This document shows positions 37,709-45,715 of a stretch of DNA of 46,546 bases, piece after piece. Where the stretch lies: NCBI GenBank assembly GCA_040756475.1, contig JBFLZB010000005.1, positions 1 to 46,546 of the forward strand, written 5' to 3'. The position numbers were made by a program, and so were the translations under genes. This DNA is from Thermodesulfobacteriota bacterium (lineage in GTDB: Bacteria > Desulfobacterota > Deferrisomatia > Deferrisomatales > JACRMM01). The notes beneath the pieces are model-generated. The model saw only the letters and a list, made by a program, of their open reading frames with translations, did not search any database and had not been told where the DNA came from. Numbering within the stretch: position 1 is the first letter of the stretch; every line of letters begins with the position of its first letter.

Positions 37709-37763
37709 CCCGGACGAGGCCACGGACCCCCCCAGGGCCCAGGGCCGCAGCGAGCCGGAGGTC

Positions 37764-38930
37764 ATGGCGATTCCCGTTGCGTACCCGCCCGCGAGGGCCG
37801 AGCTCCTGCGCACGTTTCGGCTGGTGGACTTTGCGGCGCGCCGGCAGCCGGGGTTTCGCAATCGGCTGGTGCCCGTGGAAGAGGTGGCGGGGCTGGTCCG
37901 GCGCTACGGGGCCCATGGGTGCTACGCCACCTTCTACCTGTACGACGAGGCCATTCGGGTCCACGCGCAGGGGGCTGGCGCGCCGGGCAAGCCTTCCGTG
38001 GCGGGGTACGACGGACCGGTGTACGCGCCGGTGTGGCCGCTGGACATCGACGCCCCCGACCTGGGGGAGGCCCTGGCGGCCGCGCGGGCCGTGGTGGAGC
38101 GCCTGGGCCGCGTCTGGGGGGTGCCCCGGGAAGCGGTGCGCCGCTACTTCAGCGGGAAGAAGGGGTTCCACGTGACCGTGGACACGCGGGTCTTCCTTGC
38201 CCCGGTTCCCTCGCGGCTCGCGCCGGAGCTCCTGCATCGGCTCACCCGGCGCCTCGCCCGGGAGCTCGGTTTCCCGCCGTCGGGGCCGCTGGATCTCTCC
38301 CTGCGGGACCGGGTGCGGCTCTTGCGCCTGCCCAACACCCGCCACGAGGAGAGCGGCCTCTTCAAGGTTCCCCTCTCGGCGGAAGAGCTGGGCTCCCTGG
38401 GGCCCGAGGCCATCCGGGAGGCGGCCCGCGCCCCGCGCCCCCTGGCGGGAGTGGACCCCTCCGGACTGCTCCTCGAAGCCTGCCTCGACCTCGTGCCCCG
38501 GGCGCGGGCCATCCTGGAAGAGGTTGCCGCCCCGTCGGGGGACGCCGTCCCCCGGGGGCGGCCCCCGAGTTCGGCAACGGCGGCCGGGGGTACCCGGGAG
38601 GTCCTGGAGTGCCCCGCGCGGCAAGCCCTCCTGTCGGCCCCGGCCCCGCCGGGGCAACGCAACAACACGGCCATCCGGCTGGCCTCGTGGCTGCGGGAAG
38701 CGGGGTGGGACGAGGAGGCCGTGGGGGAGCGCCTCGGGGCCTGGAACGGGAACAACCCCACCCCCCTGGCCGACGAAGAGGTGCGCCACGTGGTACGCTC
38801 GGCCTTCGCGAGCCCGGAGCCCTACCGCTACGGCTGCCGGGACCCCCTGATCGCGCCCCTGTGCCCGCCGTCGCCCGCGCAGAGGGCGCGCTGTCCCTAT
38901 CATCCACGAAACGCCGGAGCGCAAGGGTGA
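37764..38930 (+). CDS. Archaeo-eukaryotic-type primase (AEP) domain protein with PriCT-like tail
   Basis: A 388-residue protein. The AEP-type catalytic acids are in WPLDIDAPD (D94, D96), the nucleotide-binding motif is SGKKGFHVTVD (130-140), and LRLPNTRHE (about 190-200) fits the third motif. The C-terminal helical part (NNTAIRLASWLREAGWDEEA ... EVRHVVRSAFA) resembles a primase C-terminal (PriCT) domain. It ends with a Cys cluster GCRDPLIAPLC...RCPYH, a possible zinc or Fe-S site. No helicase, phage or CRISPR gene is adjacent. GGAGG lies just before the ATG; the frame is open upstream. Overlaps mqnB by 4 bases. Confidence 0.8.
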   Translation: MAIPVAYPPARAELLRTFRLVDFAARRQPGFRNRLVPVEEVAGLVRRYGAHGCYATFYLYDEAIRVHAQGAGAPGKPSVAGYDGPVYAPVWPLDIDAPDLGEALAAARAVVERLGRVWGVPREAVRRYFSGKKGFHVTVDTRVFLAPVPSRLAPELLHRLTRRLARELGFPPSGPLDLSLRDRVRLLRLPNTRHEESGLFKVPLSAEELGSLGPEAIREAARAPRPLAGVDPSGLLLEACLDLVPRARAILEEVAAPSGDAVPRGRPPSSATAAGGTREVLECPARQALLSAPAPPGQRNNTAIRLASWLREAGWDEEAVGERLGAWNGNNPTPLADEEVRHVVRSAFASPEPYRYGCRDPLIAPLCPPSPAQRARCPYHPRNAGAQG

Positions 38931-39664
38931 TACCCCTCGACGTGCTCTGCGCGGCCGCCACCCCTGGGGAGCTCCAGCTTCTGGACGCGAGCCTGGGGAA
39001 GGCCCGGGCGGGGCGGGGCGGGGTGCGCTCCTGGCGGTGGGGCCGGGTCGGGGAGCTGCGGGTCGGCGTGCTCGCGTGCGGGGCGGGCAAGGCCAACGCC
39101 ACCCTGGCACTGGGCCCGGTGTTGGAGTCGACGCGCCCGCGCCTCGTGCTCGCCGTGGGCGTGGCCGGCGCCTACCCGGGGTCGGGCCTCGCCGTGGGCG
39201 AGGCGGCGGTGGCGACCGAGGAGATCTACGGGGACGAGGGTGTGGAAACCCCCCATGGGTTCCGGGGGATGGAGGAGACGTCCCTTTCCCTTTGGGAAGA
39301 CGGCCGGGCGCGGTATTTCAACCGCTTCCCGGCCGACCCCGGCGTGAGCGCCGTCCTCGCCGGCTGCGGCGTCGGAGCAGCCCGGCTCGGGACCGGGCCC
39401 TTCGTCACTCTCTCCACGGTTACCGGCACCCGGGAGCGGGCTGTGGAGCTCGGGCGCCGGTACGCAGCGCTGTGCGAGACCATGGAGGGCGCTGCCTTCG
39501 CCCACGCGGCGGCCGCCTACGGGGCCGCCTTCGGAGAGGTCCGCGGGGTGTCCAACCCCGTCGGCCCCCGGGACCGCGCCTCCTGGAAGATCCAGGAGGC
39601 CGCCGCCGCCGCGCAGGAAGTGGCCCTGCGCTTCCTGCATTCCTGGCCGGCACGGAGAACGTGA
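38927..39664 (+). CDS. mqnB: Futalosine hydrolase
   Basis: A 245-residue nucleosidase of the futalosine menaquinone pathway, cleaving futalosine to dehypoxanthinyl futalosine. The PNP/UDP-phosphorylase fold motifs are visible: VGVLACGAGKANATLAL, LVLAVGVAGAYPGSGLAVGE, TVTGTRERAVELGRRYAA and the catalytic CETMEGAAFAHAA, then RGVSNPVGPRDRASWKI. GTG start overlapping the primase-like gene. mqnD follows 62 bases later. Confidence 0.92.
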   Translation: MIPLDVLCAAATPGELQLLDASLGKARAGRGGVRSWRWGRVGELRVGVLACGAGKANATLALGPVLESTRPRLVLAVGVAGAYPGSGLAVGEAAVATEEIYGDEGVETPHGFRGMEETSLSLWEDGRARYFNRFPADPGVSAVLAGCGVGAARLGTGPFVTLSTVTGTRERAVELGRRYAALCETMEGAAFAHAAAAYGAAFGEVRGVSNPVGPRDRASWKIQEAAAAAQEVALRFLHSWPARRT

Positions 39665-39684
39665 GCCGGCGCCGACGGGACCTT

Positions 39685-39726
39685 CAACACGCAACGGGCA
39701 ACGGACAACGGACACCGGACAACACC
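39685..39726 (+). repeat. CAACGGA heptamer array flush with the mqnD start
   Basis: Six units in register: caacacg, caacggg, caacgga, caacgga, caccgga, caacacc. The last ends at 39726 and the mqnD ATG begins at 39727. It occupies the place where a ribosome site should be; GGA trinucleotides within it are the only purine-rich stretches. Confidence 0.88.
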
Positions 39727-40581
39727 ATGCCAACCCTACAGGTGGGCTACTCCCCCTGCCCCAACGACACCTTTCTCTTCTACGCGCTGATTCACGGGCT
39801 CGTGGACACGGAGGGGTACCGCTTCGAGCCGGTGCTCGAGGACGTGGAGACCTTGAACCGCTGGGCGCTGGAAGGGCGGCTCCCCATGACCAAGGCGAGC
39901 TACGGGGTCGTGGGCAGGGTTCGTCGGCGCTACTGGTGCCTGCGCTCCGGCGGCGCCCTGGGGTGGGGCTGCGGCCCCCTGGTGGTGGCTCGCGACGCCC
40001 GGCCGCTGGAAGAGCTCGTGGGCACGCCGGTCCTGGTGCCGGGCCTCCACACGACGGCGAGCCTGCTCCTGAGCCTTCGGGCCGGCCCCGGGGTGGAGCG
40101 GGTGCCCCGGGTCTTCCACGAGATCCTGCCCGCGGTCGCCCGGGGCGAGGCGCAGGCGGGTGTCATCATCCACGAGGGGCGCTTCACCTACGCGAGCCAC
40201 GGGCTTACCGCGGTGGAGGACCTGGGGGCGTGGTGGGAGGGGGAAACGGGGCTCCCGATTCCCCTGGGGGGAATCCTGCTCCGGCGCGGCGAGGCGGGCG
40301 TGGACCCGGAAGCCGTGCAGCGGGCCCTGCGGCGCAGCGTCGCCTATGCCCTGGCCCACCCCGAGGAGCCCATGGAGACCGTGCGGCGGCATGCCCAGGA
40401 GCTCGAAGAAACGGTGATGCGAGAGCACATCCGCCTGTACGTGAACGGGTTCTCGGAAGACCTGGGGCCGCGCGGCGAGCGCGCGGTAGAGACCCTGCTG
40501 GCGAAGGCCGCCGAGCTGGGGGAGGCGCAACCGGTCGGGGAGCCGCTGTTTCCGGGTGGCGGGGGGAGACGTGAAGGGTGA
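39727..40581 (+). CDS. mqnD: 1,4-dihydroxy-6-naphthoate synthase
   Basis: A 284-residue enzyme of the futalosine menaquinone pathway, forming 1,4-dihydroxy-6-naphthoate from cyclic dehypoxanthinyl futalosine. Motifs: VGYSPCPNDTFLFYALIHG at the N-terminus, LPMTKASYGVVG, GCGPLVVAR and AGVIIHEGRFTYASHGL, with the periplasmic-binding-protein-like fold of MqnA/MqnD. Its last codons (Arg-Glu-Gly-stop) fall within a GTGARGG heptamer array. The ATG directly follows another heptamer array. Confidence 0.94.
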   Translation: MPTLQVGYSPCPNDTFLFYALIHGLVDTEGYRFEPVLEDVETLNRWALEGRLPMTKASYGVVGRVRRRYWCLRSGGALGWGCGPLVVARDARPLEELVGTPVLVPGLHTTASLLLSLRAGPGVERVPRVFHEILPAVARGEAQAGVIIHEGRFTYASHGLTAVEDLGAWWEGETGLPIPLGGILLRRGEAGVDPEAVQRALRRSVAYALAHPEEPMETVRRHAQELEETVMREHIRLYVNGFSEDLGPRGERAVETLLAKAAELGEAQPVGEPLFPGGGGRREG

Positions 40582-40641
40582 GGCCCGACGGGTGACGGGT
40601 GACGGGTCCACCCCGTCCACCGGGTCCACGACGCCCACCCC
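40571..40641 (+). repeat. Composite heptamer (GTGAMGG) and nonamer (GTCCACCNN) array
   Basis: Heptamers gtgaagg, gtgaggc, ccgacgg, gtgacgg, gtgacgg (40571-40605) run straight into nonamers gtccacccc, gtccaccgg, gtccacgac, gcccacccc (40606-40641). The mqnD stop codon lies within the second heptamer. The order heptamer then nonamer repeats the arrangement at 4490-4603. Confidence 0.85.
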
Positions 40642-40670
40642 CCCAACAACCCCCCGGGGCCTCTTGCCCC

Positions 40671-41051
40671 CTACGCCACCAGGGTTCGGATTTCTTCGAG
40701 GATTTCCCTGGGGTAGAAGGGTTTGGGGATGAACTTCCGGGCGCCCAGGTCGAGCACCTGGCGCACGATCTCGTGGCCGGTGGTCGCAGAGGTGACGAGG
40801 GTGGGCGGGGCTGCCTGGCCGTATAGGCGGCGCAGGGCGCCGAGAAAACCCAGACACTCGGGGGTGCGGGCGAAGTGCATGTCGAGAAGGATGCACCGCA
40901 CTTCCCGGCCGGCCAGATGGCCCAGCCCGGCCTCGGGGGTTCGGCAGCAGATCAGGTCCAGATCCTCGTCGGCGAAGGCGTATTCCAGGAGCTTGAGGAT
41001 GTCGGGGTCCTCGTCGATCAGGAGCACGGTGGGGCGGGAGGCCGGTTGCAT
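40671..41051 (-). CDS. Single-domain response regulator
   Basis: A 126-residue receiver domain without an output domain. The acidic pocket is in VLLIDEDPDIL, the phospho-acceptor Asp is in CILLDMHFA, Thr/Ser in LVTSATTG and the conserved Lys in FIPKPF. GGAGGG lies 6 bases before the ATG at 41051; the frame is open to 41120. Such proteins signal by protein contact. Its place, divergent from a PilB-like gene and near PilT, suggests a link to pilus control. No histidine kinase is nearby. Confidence 0.9.
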   Translation of the reverse strand: MQPASRPTVLLIDEDPDILKLLEYAFADEDLDLICCRTPEAGLGHLAGREVRCILLDMHFARTPECLGFLGALRRLYGQAAPPTLVTSATTGHEIVRQVLDLGARKFIPKPFYPREILEEIRTLVA

Positions 41052-41082
41052 GTGACACCCTCCATGGAATCCGGGGACGACA

Positions 41083-41104
41083 GGGGAAATGCTAGCATGT
41101 CCCC
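41083..41104. promoter_or_regulatory. 22-base near-perfect palindrome in a divergent gap
   Basis: Core ATGCTAGCAT (41089-41098), perfect, flanked by GGGGA and TCCCC arms; only one symmetric position mismatches. It lies in the 102-base gap between the response regulator (-) and the PilB-like gene (+), where an operator would be expected. Confidence 0.55.
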
Positions 41105-41153
41105 CGGTGTGGTTCTTCACCCAAAGGAGTGAATTTTCTCCGGCGAGGACGAA

Positions 41154-42803
41154 ATGAGCGGCGGAAGACTCCTGGGCTCCCTCCTGGTGGAGCGAGGGCT
41201 GCTATCCCCCGAGGCGCTGGGCGCGGCCCTGGCGCGGCAGGCCGGCTCCGGACGCAGGCTGGGCGAGGTCCTGGTGGAGATGGGTCTGCTCGGGGAGGAA
41301 GCCCTGCGGTGGGCCCTGGCGGAGCAGATGGACATCGCCCTGGTACACCCCGACCCGGCGGCCCTCGATCCGGAGGCCCTGGCCCTGCTCCCGGCACCCG
41401 TGTGCCGGCGCTATGGCGTGCTCCCCCTCTACCTCTCCGAGGAGCAGCCGGGGGGCCCGAAACTCCTCACCCTGGCGGCGGCCGACCCGGCCAACCGTCT
41501 CGCCCTGGACGACGTGGCGGCCCGCACGGGGCGAGGCCTACGGGTGGTGGCCGCGCTGCGGGAGGAGGTCGAAGCGGCTCTGGACGCGATCCACGGCCCG
41601 GCGCCCCGGGAGGACGTGGGCCTGCGCTCGTCGGCGCTTCCGGCCGAGAGCCTGCCGGAGATCCTGGAGGACCCCACGGGGAACGCTCTCCTGCGCGGCC
41701 TCCTGGAACCGGTCGCGGCCCGGGGGGAGGGGGGGTTCCACCTGAGGGCCCGGGCCGGGGAGACCCGGGTGGAGGATCTGGTGGGGCGACCCCTCTTTGT
41801 CGGCGGGGACGCGTGGCACGGCATCCTCCTCGACCGCCTGCGCCGGCTCGCGGGGCTGGACCCCGCGCCCGCCCGAGGGCTCCTGGAGCGCGGACGGGTG
41901 TCCTTCGCTCCCGGGGCCGGACCGCCATCCCTCTTTCGGCTCTCGATCCTCTCCGGGCTGGAGGGGGCCGAGGCCCAGGTGAAGCTCTTGCGGCCCGAGA
42001 GCCGGCGGCGATCCCTGGTCGAGCTGGGGTTCACCGAAGCGCAGGTGGGGGCCGTGCGGGAGGCGATCGGGAGGCCCGGTCTCCTGTGGGTGACCTCGGC
42101 GGGGGAGGAGGGGCTCGCGAGCACGCTGTTTGCGCTCCTGCGGGAGATTCCGGGCACGGGGAGGACCGTGACCCTGGAAGAGGAGGTGGGCTACCTCTCT
42201 GCCGAGTTCCTCCAGCTCGACGCCGCACACCTGGGGGCAGACGGCACGGCCGAGGTGCTGCGGGAGCTCAAGCACCTGGACTTCGACCGCGTGGTGGTGG
42301 ACCGGGCGGTCCCGTCGCTGCTGCCCCCCCTCCTGTCCCTGGCCCTGCGCAAGCGGTGGGTGCTGGCGGCAACCCCGGGGGTCGTCCCGGGCGGGGGTCT
42401 GCGCGAGCTCGCGGCGCGGGCGCCCGACGCCCCGCTTTCCGCCCTTCGGCTCCTGGTGCACCAGCGTCTCGTCCCGCGCCTGTGTCCCCGGTGCCGGGTG
42501 GCCTGCCGGCCCGACCGCGGCGAGTGGGAGCGGTTGGTCGGGGAGAGGCCCCTTCCGGAGCAGGTCTGGGAGGAGGGGAGCGGCTGCGAGGGGTGCGGTG
42601 GGAGGGGGACGACGGGGAGTCGCGCCTTCTTCGAGGTCCTGCCCGTGGGGGCCGCGGAGCGGGAAGCCCTGTGCGCCCAAGGGGGGGGCGAAGACGCCGC
42701 CGAACGCCTGTGGGAGGGCGCGCAGGCCGCCCTGCGGACCCAGCTTGCCGCGGCTGCGGCGGAAGGCGCGGTCGCCTTCTCAGAGCTCTGGGACGGTGCC
42801 TGA
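41154..42803 (+). CDS. PilB/GspE-like protein with degenerate ATPase motifs
   Basis: A 549-residue protein with the domain order of a type IV pilus or type II secretion extension ATPase. An MshEN-type N-terminus comes first (RLLGSLLVERGLLSPEAL, then RRLGEVLVEMGLLGEEAL, about 5-55), a pattern that binds cyclic di-GMP in MshE. A GspE N-domain (about 58-150) and the ATPase region follow. Walker A should read GPTGSGKTTT but is VTSAGEEGLASTLF (about 313-326); Walker B is LDFDRVVVDRAV with no GEIRD, and the His box is absent. The zinc element is kept: CPRC (C444, C447) and CEGC. It cannot hydrolyse ATP in the usual way. Its last 24 bases overlap the convergent gene. Confidence 0.82.
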   Translation: MSGGRLLGSLLVERGLLSPEALGAALARQAGSGRRLGEVLVEMGLLGEEALRWALAEQMDIALVHPDPAALDPEALALLPAPVCRRYGVLPLYLSEEQPGGPKLLTLAAADPANRLALDDVAARTGRGLRVVAALREEVEAALDAIHGPAPREDVGLRSSALPAESLPEILEDPTGNALLRGLLEPVAARGEGGFHLRARAGETRVEDLVGRPLFVGGDAWHGILLDRLRRLAGLDPAPARGLLERGRVSFAPGAGPPSLFRLSILSGLEGAEAQVKLLRPESRRRSLVELGFTEAQVGAVREAIGRPGLLWVTSAGEEGLASTLFALLREIPGTGRTVTLEEEVGYLSAEFLQLDAAHLGADGTAEVLRELKHLDFDRVVVDRAVPSLLPPLLSLALRKRWVLAATPGVVPGGGLRELAARAPDAPLSALRLLVHQRLVPRLCPRCRVACRPDRGEWERLVGERPLPEQVWEEGSGCEGCGGRGTTGSRAFFEVLPVGAAEREALCAQGGGEDAAERLWEGAQAALRTQLAAAAAEGAVAFSELWDGA

Positions 42804-44657
42804 TCCTCTGCGGTGGCGCTCGTCCAGGCGCCGAAAGCCCTCCATGAGGAGCCCCTCGGTGTTGCCCTGGATCGTCTGGGCGCGGGCTCGGGCGTCGGGC
42901 TCGATCCGGAACGCCCCGTCGGCCCAGCCCATGATGGCATAGAGGGCGTCTTCCCCCTCCAGGGGCCCGGTGCGTGCGTCCACGATGGCGCCGTCGCGCA
43001 GCGCCACCTCGGCGGCGCCCTCCGGGCCCTCCAGGCGCAGCACTGCGGTCTTGAGCCCGTTGGCCAGGATCTGGACGATGTCGGCGAATCCCATGTCGCG
43101 CAGGTTGCCGCTCACCACGCCCCGGTCCGGCCGCCCCCGACCCGCAGCCCGCTCCAGCTTGGCCGCCACCACCTCGGGGTGGGTGTCGGCGGTGAACACG
43201 TCTTCCGCGCCCAGGCGCAGGGCGTACATGGTGTCGGGTCCCGAGTCGGTGGGAGAGAGGAGGAACACGGGGGGCCGCCCCTCGGGCGACGCTCTTCCCA
43301 GGGCCTCCAGGAGGGAGAGTCCCGGACCCACCGCCGCCAGCACCGCATCCCATCGCCCCTCTGGGGGGGGTGCCTCGGCGCGCTCCACCTTCCAACCCCC
43401 CTGGCCGAGGCGGCTGAGCAGGGCCTCGGGGAAGGCCGCCTCGGGAAACAGGGCGAGCACCGAGAACGATCCCGCCTGTTCCAGCAGGTGGGCGCCGTCG
43501 GCCCACCGCAGAAGTCCGGTCACGGCGTCGGGGTCCAGGCATGGGTCGGCCCGCACCGCGTCGGCCGCCCCGGCGGGCGTGGCACCGGTGCCGAGCGCCC
43601 CTTCGTAACACGCCACCGCCCGGAGCACCTCTTCCCCCGAAAGGGGGCGGCTTCGGGAGGGGAGCGACCAGCCGGCGAGCGCCGCGCGCCAGGCGGCGAG
43701 CTCCAGGCGGTCCAGGGCCCCCGCCCCCAGTCCCCGGCGGCCGGCCAGGAACCGCACCAGGGCCGCCGCCTGGCGGGCCCGGGGGAATCCGTCCCCGAGC
43801 GCCAATCGAGAGGCCTCCTCGGCCAGGGCCTGGGCCTCGGCCGCGAGCCCCGCAGCGGCTGCGTGCTCCTCCAGGGCCGCCGCAGGATCGTCGAAGCTGC
43901 GCACGCGGGGGTGGGTTACGTGGGGGGCCCACTCCTCCTGCACCCAGGCCGCCGCCCACTCGCCGGACCGGAGCAGATCCCGGGCCTCCGCGGCGGAGCC
44001 GGCCCTGCGCACGTCGTACCCCGCCGCCTCGAAGAGCGCCGCCATGGCGCGCCGCCGGCGGGGCTCCGGGTCGGCCACCAGCACCCTTGCCTTGCCGCCG
44101 TGCCGGCCCGGGTCGCTCCCGCGCTCCCGGGGTGGGCCGGGCGGCCCCTGCTCGTCCTTGGAAGAGAGGGCGGCGATCTCCGGAGCAAAGGCAGGCTCCT
44201 CCAAGACCCCTTCGTAGTGGCGGGCGATGAGGCGGGCGATGGCCGCCTCCGGAGCAGCCAGCACGTTGACCTTGCGGGCCCCCGAGGCAAACCGCGCCTC
44301 GTCCACGGCCGACACGTTGTCGGGGTCGGCGGCGGCGAGATCCAGAACGCCTCGCTCCGGGTCCCAGCCGATCGGGAGCACGCGCAGGCGGCGGGCGAGC
44401 TCCAGGGGGACACGGGCCAGTGCCCGGGGCTCCACCGGCATGCGGGACGGCAGAAAAGGGGGTACCCGGTGCAGGAGCCCCAGGGCCTGGGCCAGAGTGT
44501 CTTCCGTGACGAGCCCGAGGCTCAGGAGCTGGGTGCCCAGGCGGCCCGGCTGGACCCTCTGCCGGTCCAGTGCCCGGTCCAGGGCCGTCGCGTCCACCGC
44601 CCCCGAGCGCAGCAGGATCTCGCTCAGGCGCTCCCGGGGTCTGCGCAAGGGTTTCAC
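42780..44657 (-). CDS. MshEN and DUF4388 domain protein with receiver-like middle
   Basis: A 625-residue protein. The N-terminus is MshEN-like (RLSEILLRSGAVDATALDRA, RLGTQLLSLGLVTEDTLAQA) followed by a GspE N-type segment. A receiver-like fold (ARVLVADPEPRRRRAMAALF, about 187-206) has no visible phospho-Asp. A second one around VFLLSPTDSGPDTMYALRLG is also degenerate. The C-terminus (about 525-610) is a DUF4388 domain: GNLRDMGFADIVQILANGLK, EVALRDGAIVDARTG. DUF4388 proteins occur with motility and two-component systems in delta-type bacteria. GTG start overlapping the pilT stop, so probably cotranscribed with pilT. Confidence 0.78.
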   Translation of the reverse strand: MKPLRRPRERLSEILLRSGAVDATALDRALDRQRVQPGRLGTQLLSLGLVTEDTLAQALGLLHRVPPFLPSRMPVEPRALARVPLELARRLRVLPIGWDPERGVLDLAAADPDNVSAVDEARFASGARKVNVLAAPEAAIARLIARHYEGVLEEPAFAPEIAALSSKDEQGPPGPPRERGSDPGRHGGKARVLVADPEPRRRRAMAALFEAAGYDVRRAGSAAEARDLLRSGEWAAAWVQEEWAPHVTHPRVRSFDDPAAALEEHAAAAGLAAEAQALAEEASRLALGDGFPRARQAAALVRFLAGRRGLGAGALDRLELAAWRAALAGWSLPSRSRPLSGEEVLRAVACYEGALGTGATPAGAADAVRADPCLDPDAVTGLLRWADGAHLLEQAGSFSVLALFPEAAFPEALLSRLGQGGWKVERAEAPPPEGRWDAVLAAVGPGLSLLEALGRASPEGRPPVFLLSPTDSGPDTMYALRLGAEDVFTADTHPEVVAAKLERAAGRGRPDRGVVSGNLRDMGFADIVQILANGLKTAVLRLEGPEGAAEVALRDGAIVDARTGPLEGEDALYAIMGWADGAFRIEPDARARAQTIQGNTEGLLMEGFRRLDERHRRGSGTVPEL

Positions 44658-45715
44658 GCGGGTTTGCACAGCCGCTCGAAGACCTGCTTGTTGTGGGCGT
44701 ACCGCAGGGCCTCCTCCGGGGCCACCGCCTGGGTGTTTACCAGCTCCAGGAGGTGCTGATCCAGGAGTTGCATCCCCTCCTTGCGCCCGGTCTGGATGAG
44801 GGACGGGATCTGGAAGGTCTTGGCCTCGCGGATGAGGTGGGAGACCGCGGTGTTGTTCAGCAGGATCTCGATCCCGGCCACCCGCCCGCGACCGTCGGCC
44901 CGCCGCAGGAGCACCTGGGCGATGACGCCGCGCAGGCTCTCGGCGAGCATGGCCCGGGCCTGGGGTTGCTGGTCCGCGGGAAAGGCGTCCACGATCCGGT
45001 CCACCGTCTTGGCGGCGCTCTGGGTGTGGAGGGTCGCGAGCACCAGGAGGCCGGTTTCCGCGGCCGTGAGCGCCAGGCCGATGGTGGCCAGGTCGCGCAT
45101 CTCGCCCACCAGGAGCACGTCCGGGTCCTCCCGCAGGGCCGCCTTGAGCCCGCTGGAGAAGGACTGGGCGTGGCGGCCCATCTCCCGCTGGTGGATCAGG
45201 CACTTCACGTCCTCGTGGAGGAACTCCAGGGGGTCCTCCAGGGTGATGACGTGGTCCGCGCGCTGGAGGTTGCGGGCGTGGAGCATGGCCGCCAGCGTCG
45301 TGGTCTTGCCGCTGCCCGTGGGCCCGGTGACCACCACGAGCCCTCTCTTGTCCAGGGCGAGCCTTCCCACCACGGCCGGGAGGCCCAGGGAGTCCAAGGA
45401 CGGCGGGGAGGCGGGGATCCATCGAAAGGTGGCCCCCAGGCCCTTGCGGTGGCGGTAGGCGTTGCCCCGGAACCGCGCCAGACCCTCCACCCCGTAACCG
45501 AAGTCGAGATCCCGGTGGGATTCGAGGCGCTCCAGGTCCTCCTCCGGCAGGATTTCCAGAATCAGGTCCTCGGCTTCATCGGCGGAGAGGTCCGGGTGCC
45601 GGGCGCGCTGGAGGGTGCCGTTGACCCGGAACATCGGCGGGGCCCCGGCGCTCACGTGGAGGTCGGAACCGCCCAGTTCCACCAGCGCTTGAAGGAGGGT
45701 GTCGATGCGGGCCAT
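44654..45715 (-). CDS. pilT: Type IV pilus retraction ATPase PilT
   Basis: A 353-residue hexameric ATPase that retracts pili. N-terminal PAS-like domain (LVELGGSDLHVSAGAPP; VNGTLQR). Walker A GPTGSGKTT (131-139), Asp box LEDPLEFLHE, Walker B LREDPDVLLVGEMRD, His box TGLLVLATLHTQSAAKT. The retraction-type AIRNLIRE position is replaced by HLIREAKTFQIPS, as in PilT/PilU proteins. Length and motifs are normal, in contrast with the PilB-like protein nearby. 121 bases with no obvious element separate it from the next gene. Confidence 0.96.
   Translation of the reverse strand: MARIDTLLQALVELGGSDLHVSAGAPPMFRVNGTLQRARHPDLSADEAEDLILEILPEEDLERLESHRDLDFGYGVEGLARFRGNAYRHRKGLGATFRWIPASPPSLDSLGLPAVVGRLALDKRGLVVVTGPTGSGKTTTLAAMLHARNLQRADHVITLEDPLEFLHEDVKCLIHQREMGRHAQSFSSGLKAALREDPDVLLVGEMRDLATIGLALTAAETGLLVLATLHTQSAAKTVDRIVDAFPADQQPQARAMLAESLRGVIAQVLLRRADGRGRVAGIEILLNNTAVSHLIREAKTFQIPSLIQTGRKEGMQLLDQHLLELVNTQAVAPEEALRYAHNKQVFERLCKPA

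Noticed and set aside
37379-37763. T-box riboswitch upstream of tyrS
   Set aside because: No AGGGTGG-type T-box sequence on the minus strand, and a good promoter lies only about 30 bases from the start codon, leaving no room for a leader.
41154-42803. Functional PilB annotation
   Set aside because: Overall similarity suggests PilB/GspE, but Walker A, Walker B and the His box are all missing, so it is not called an extension ATPase.
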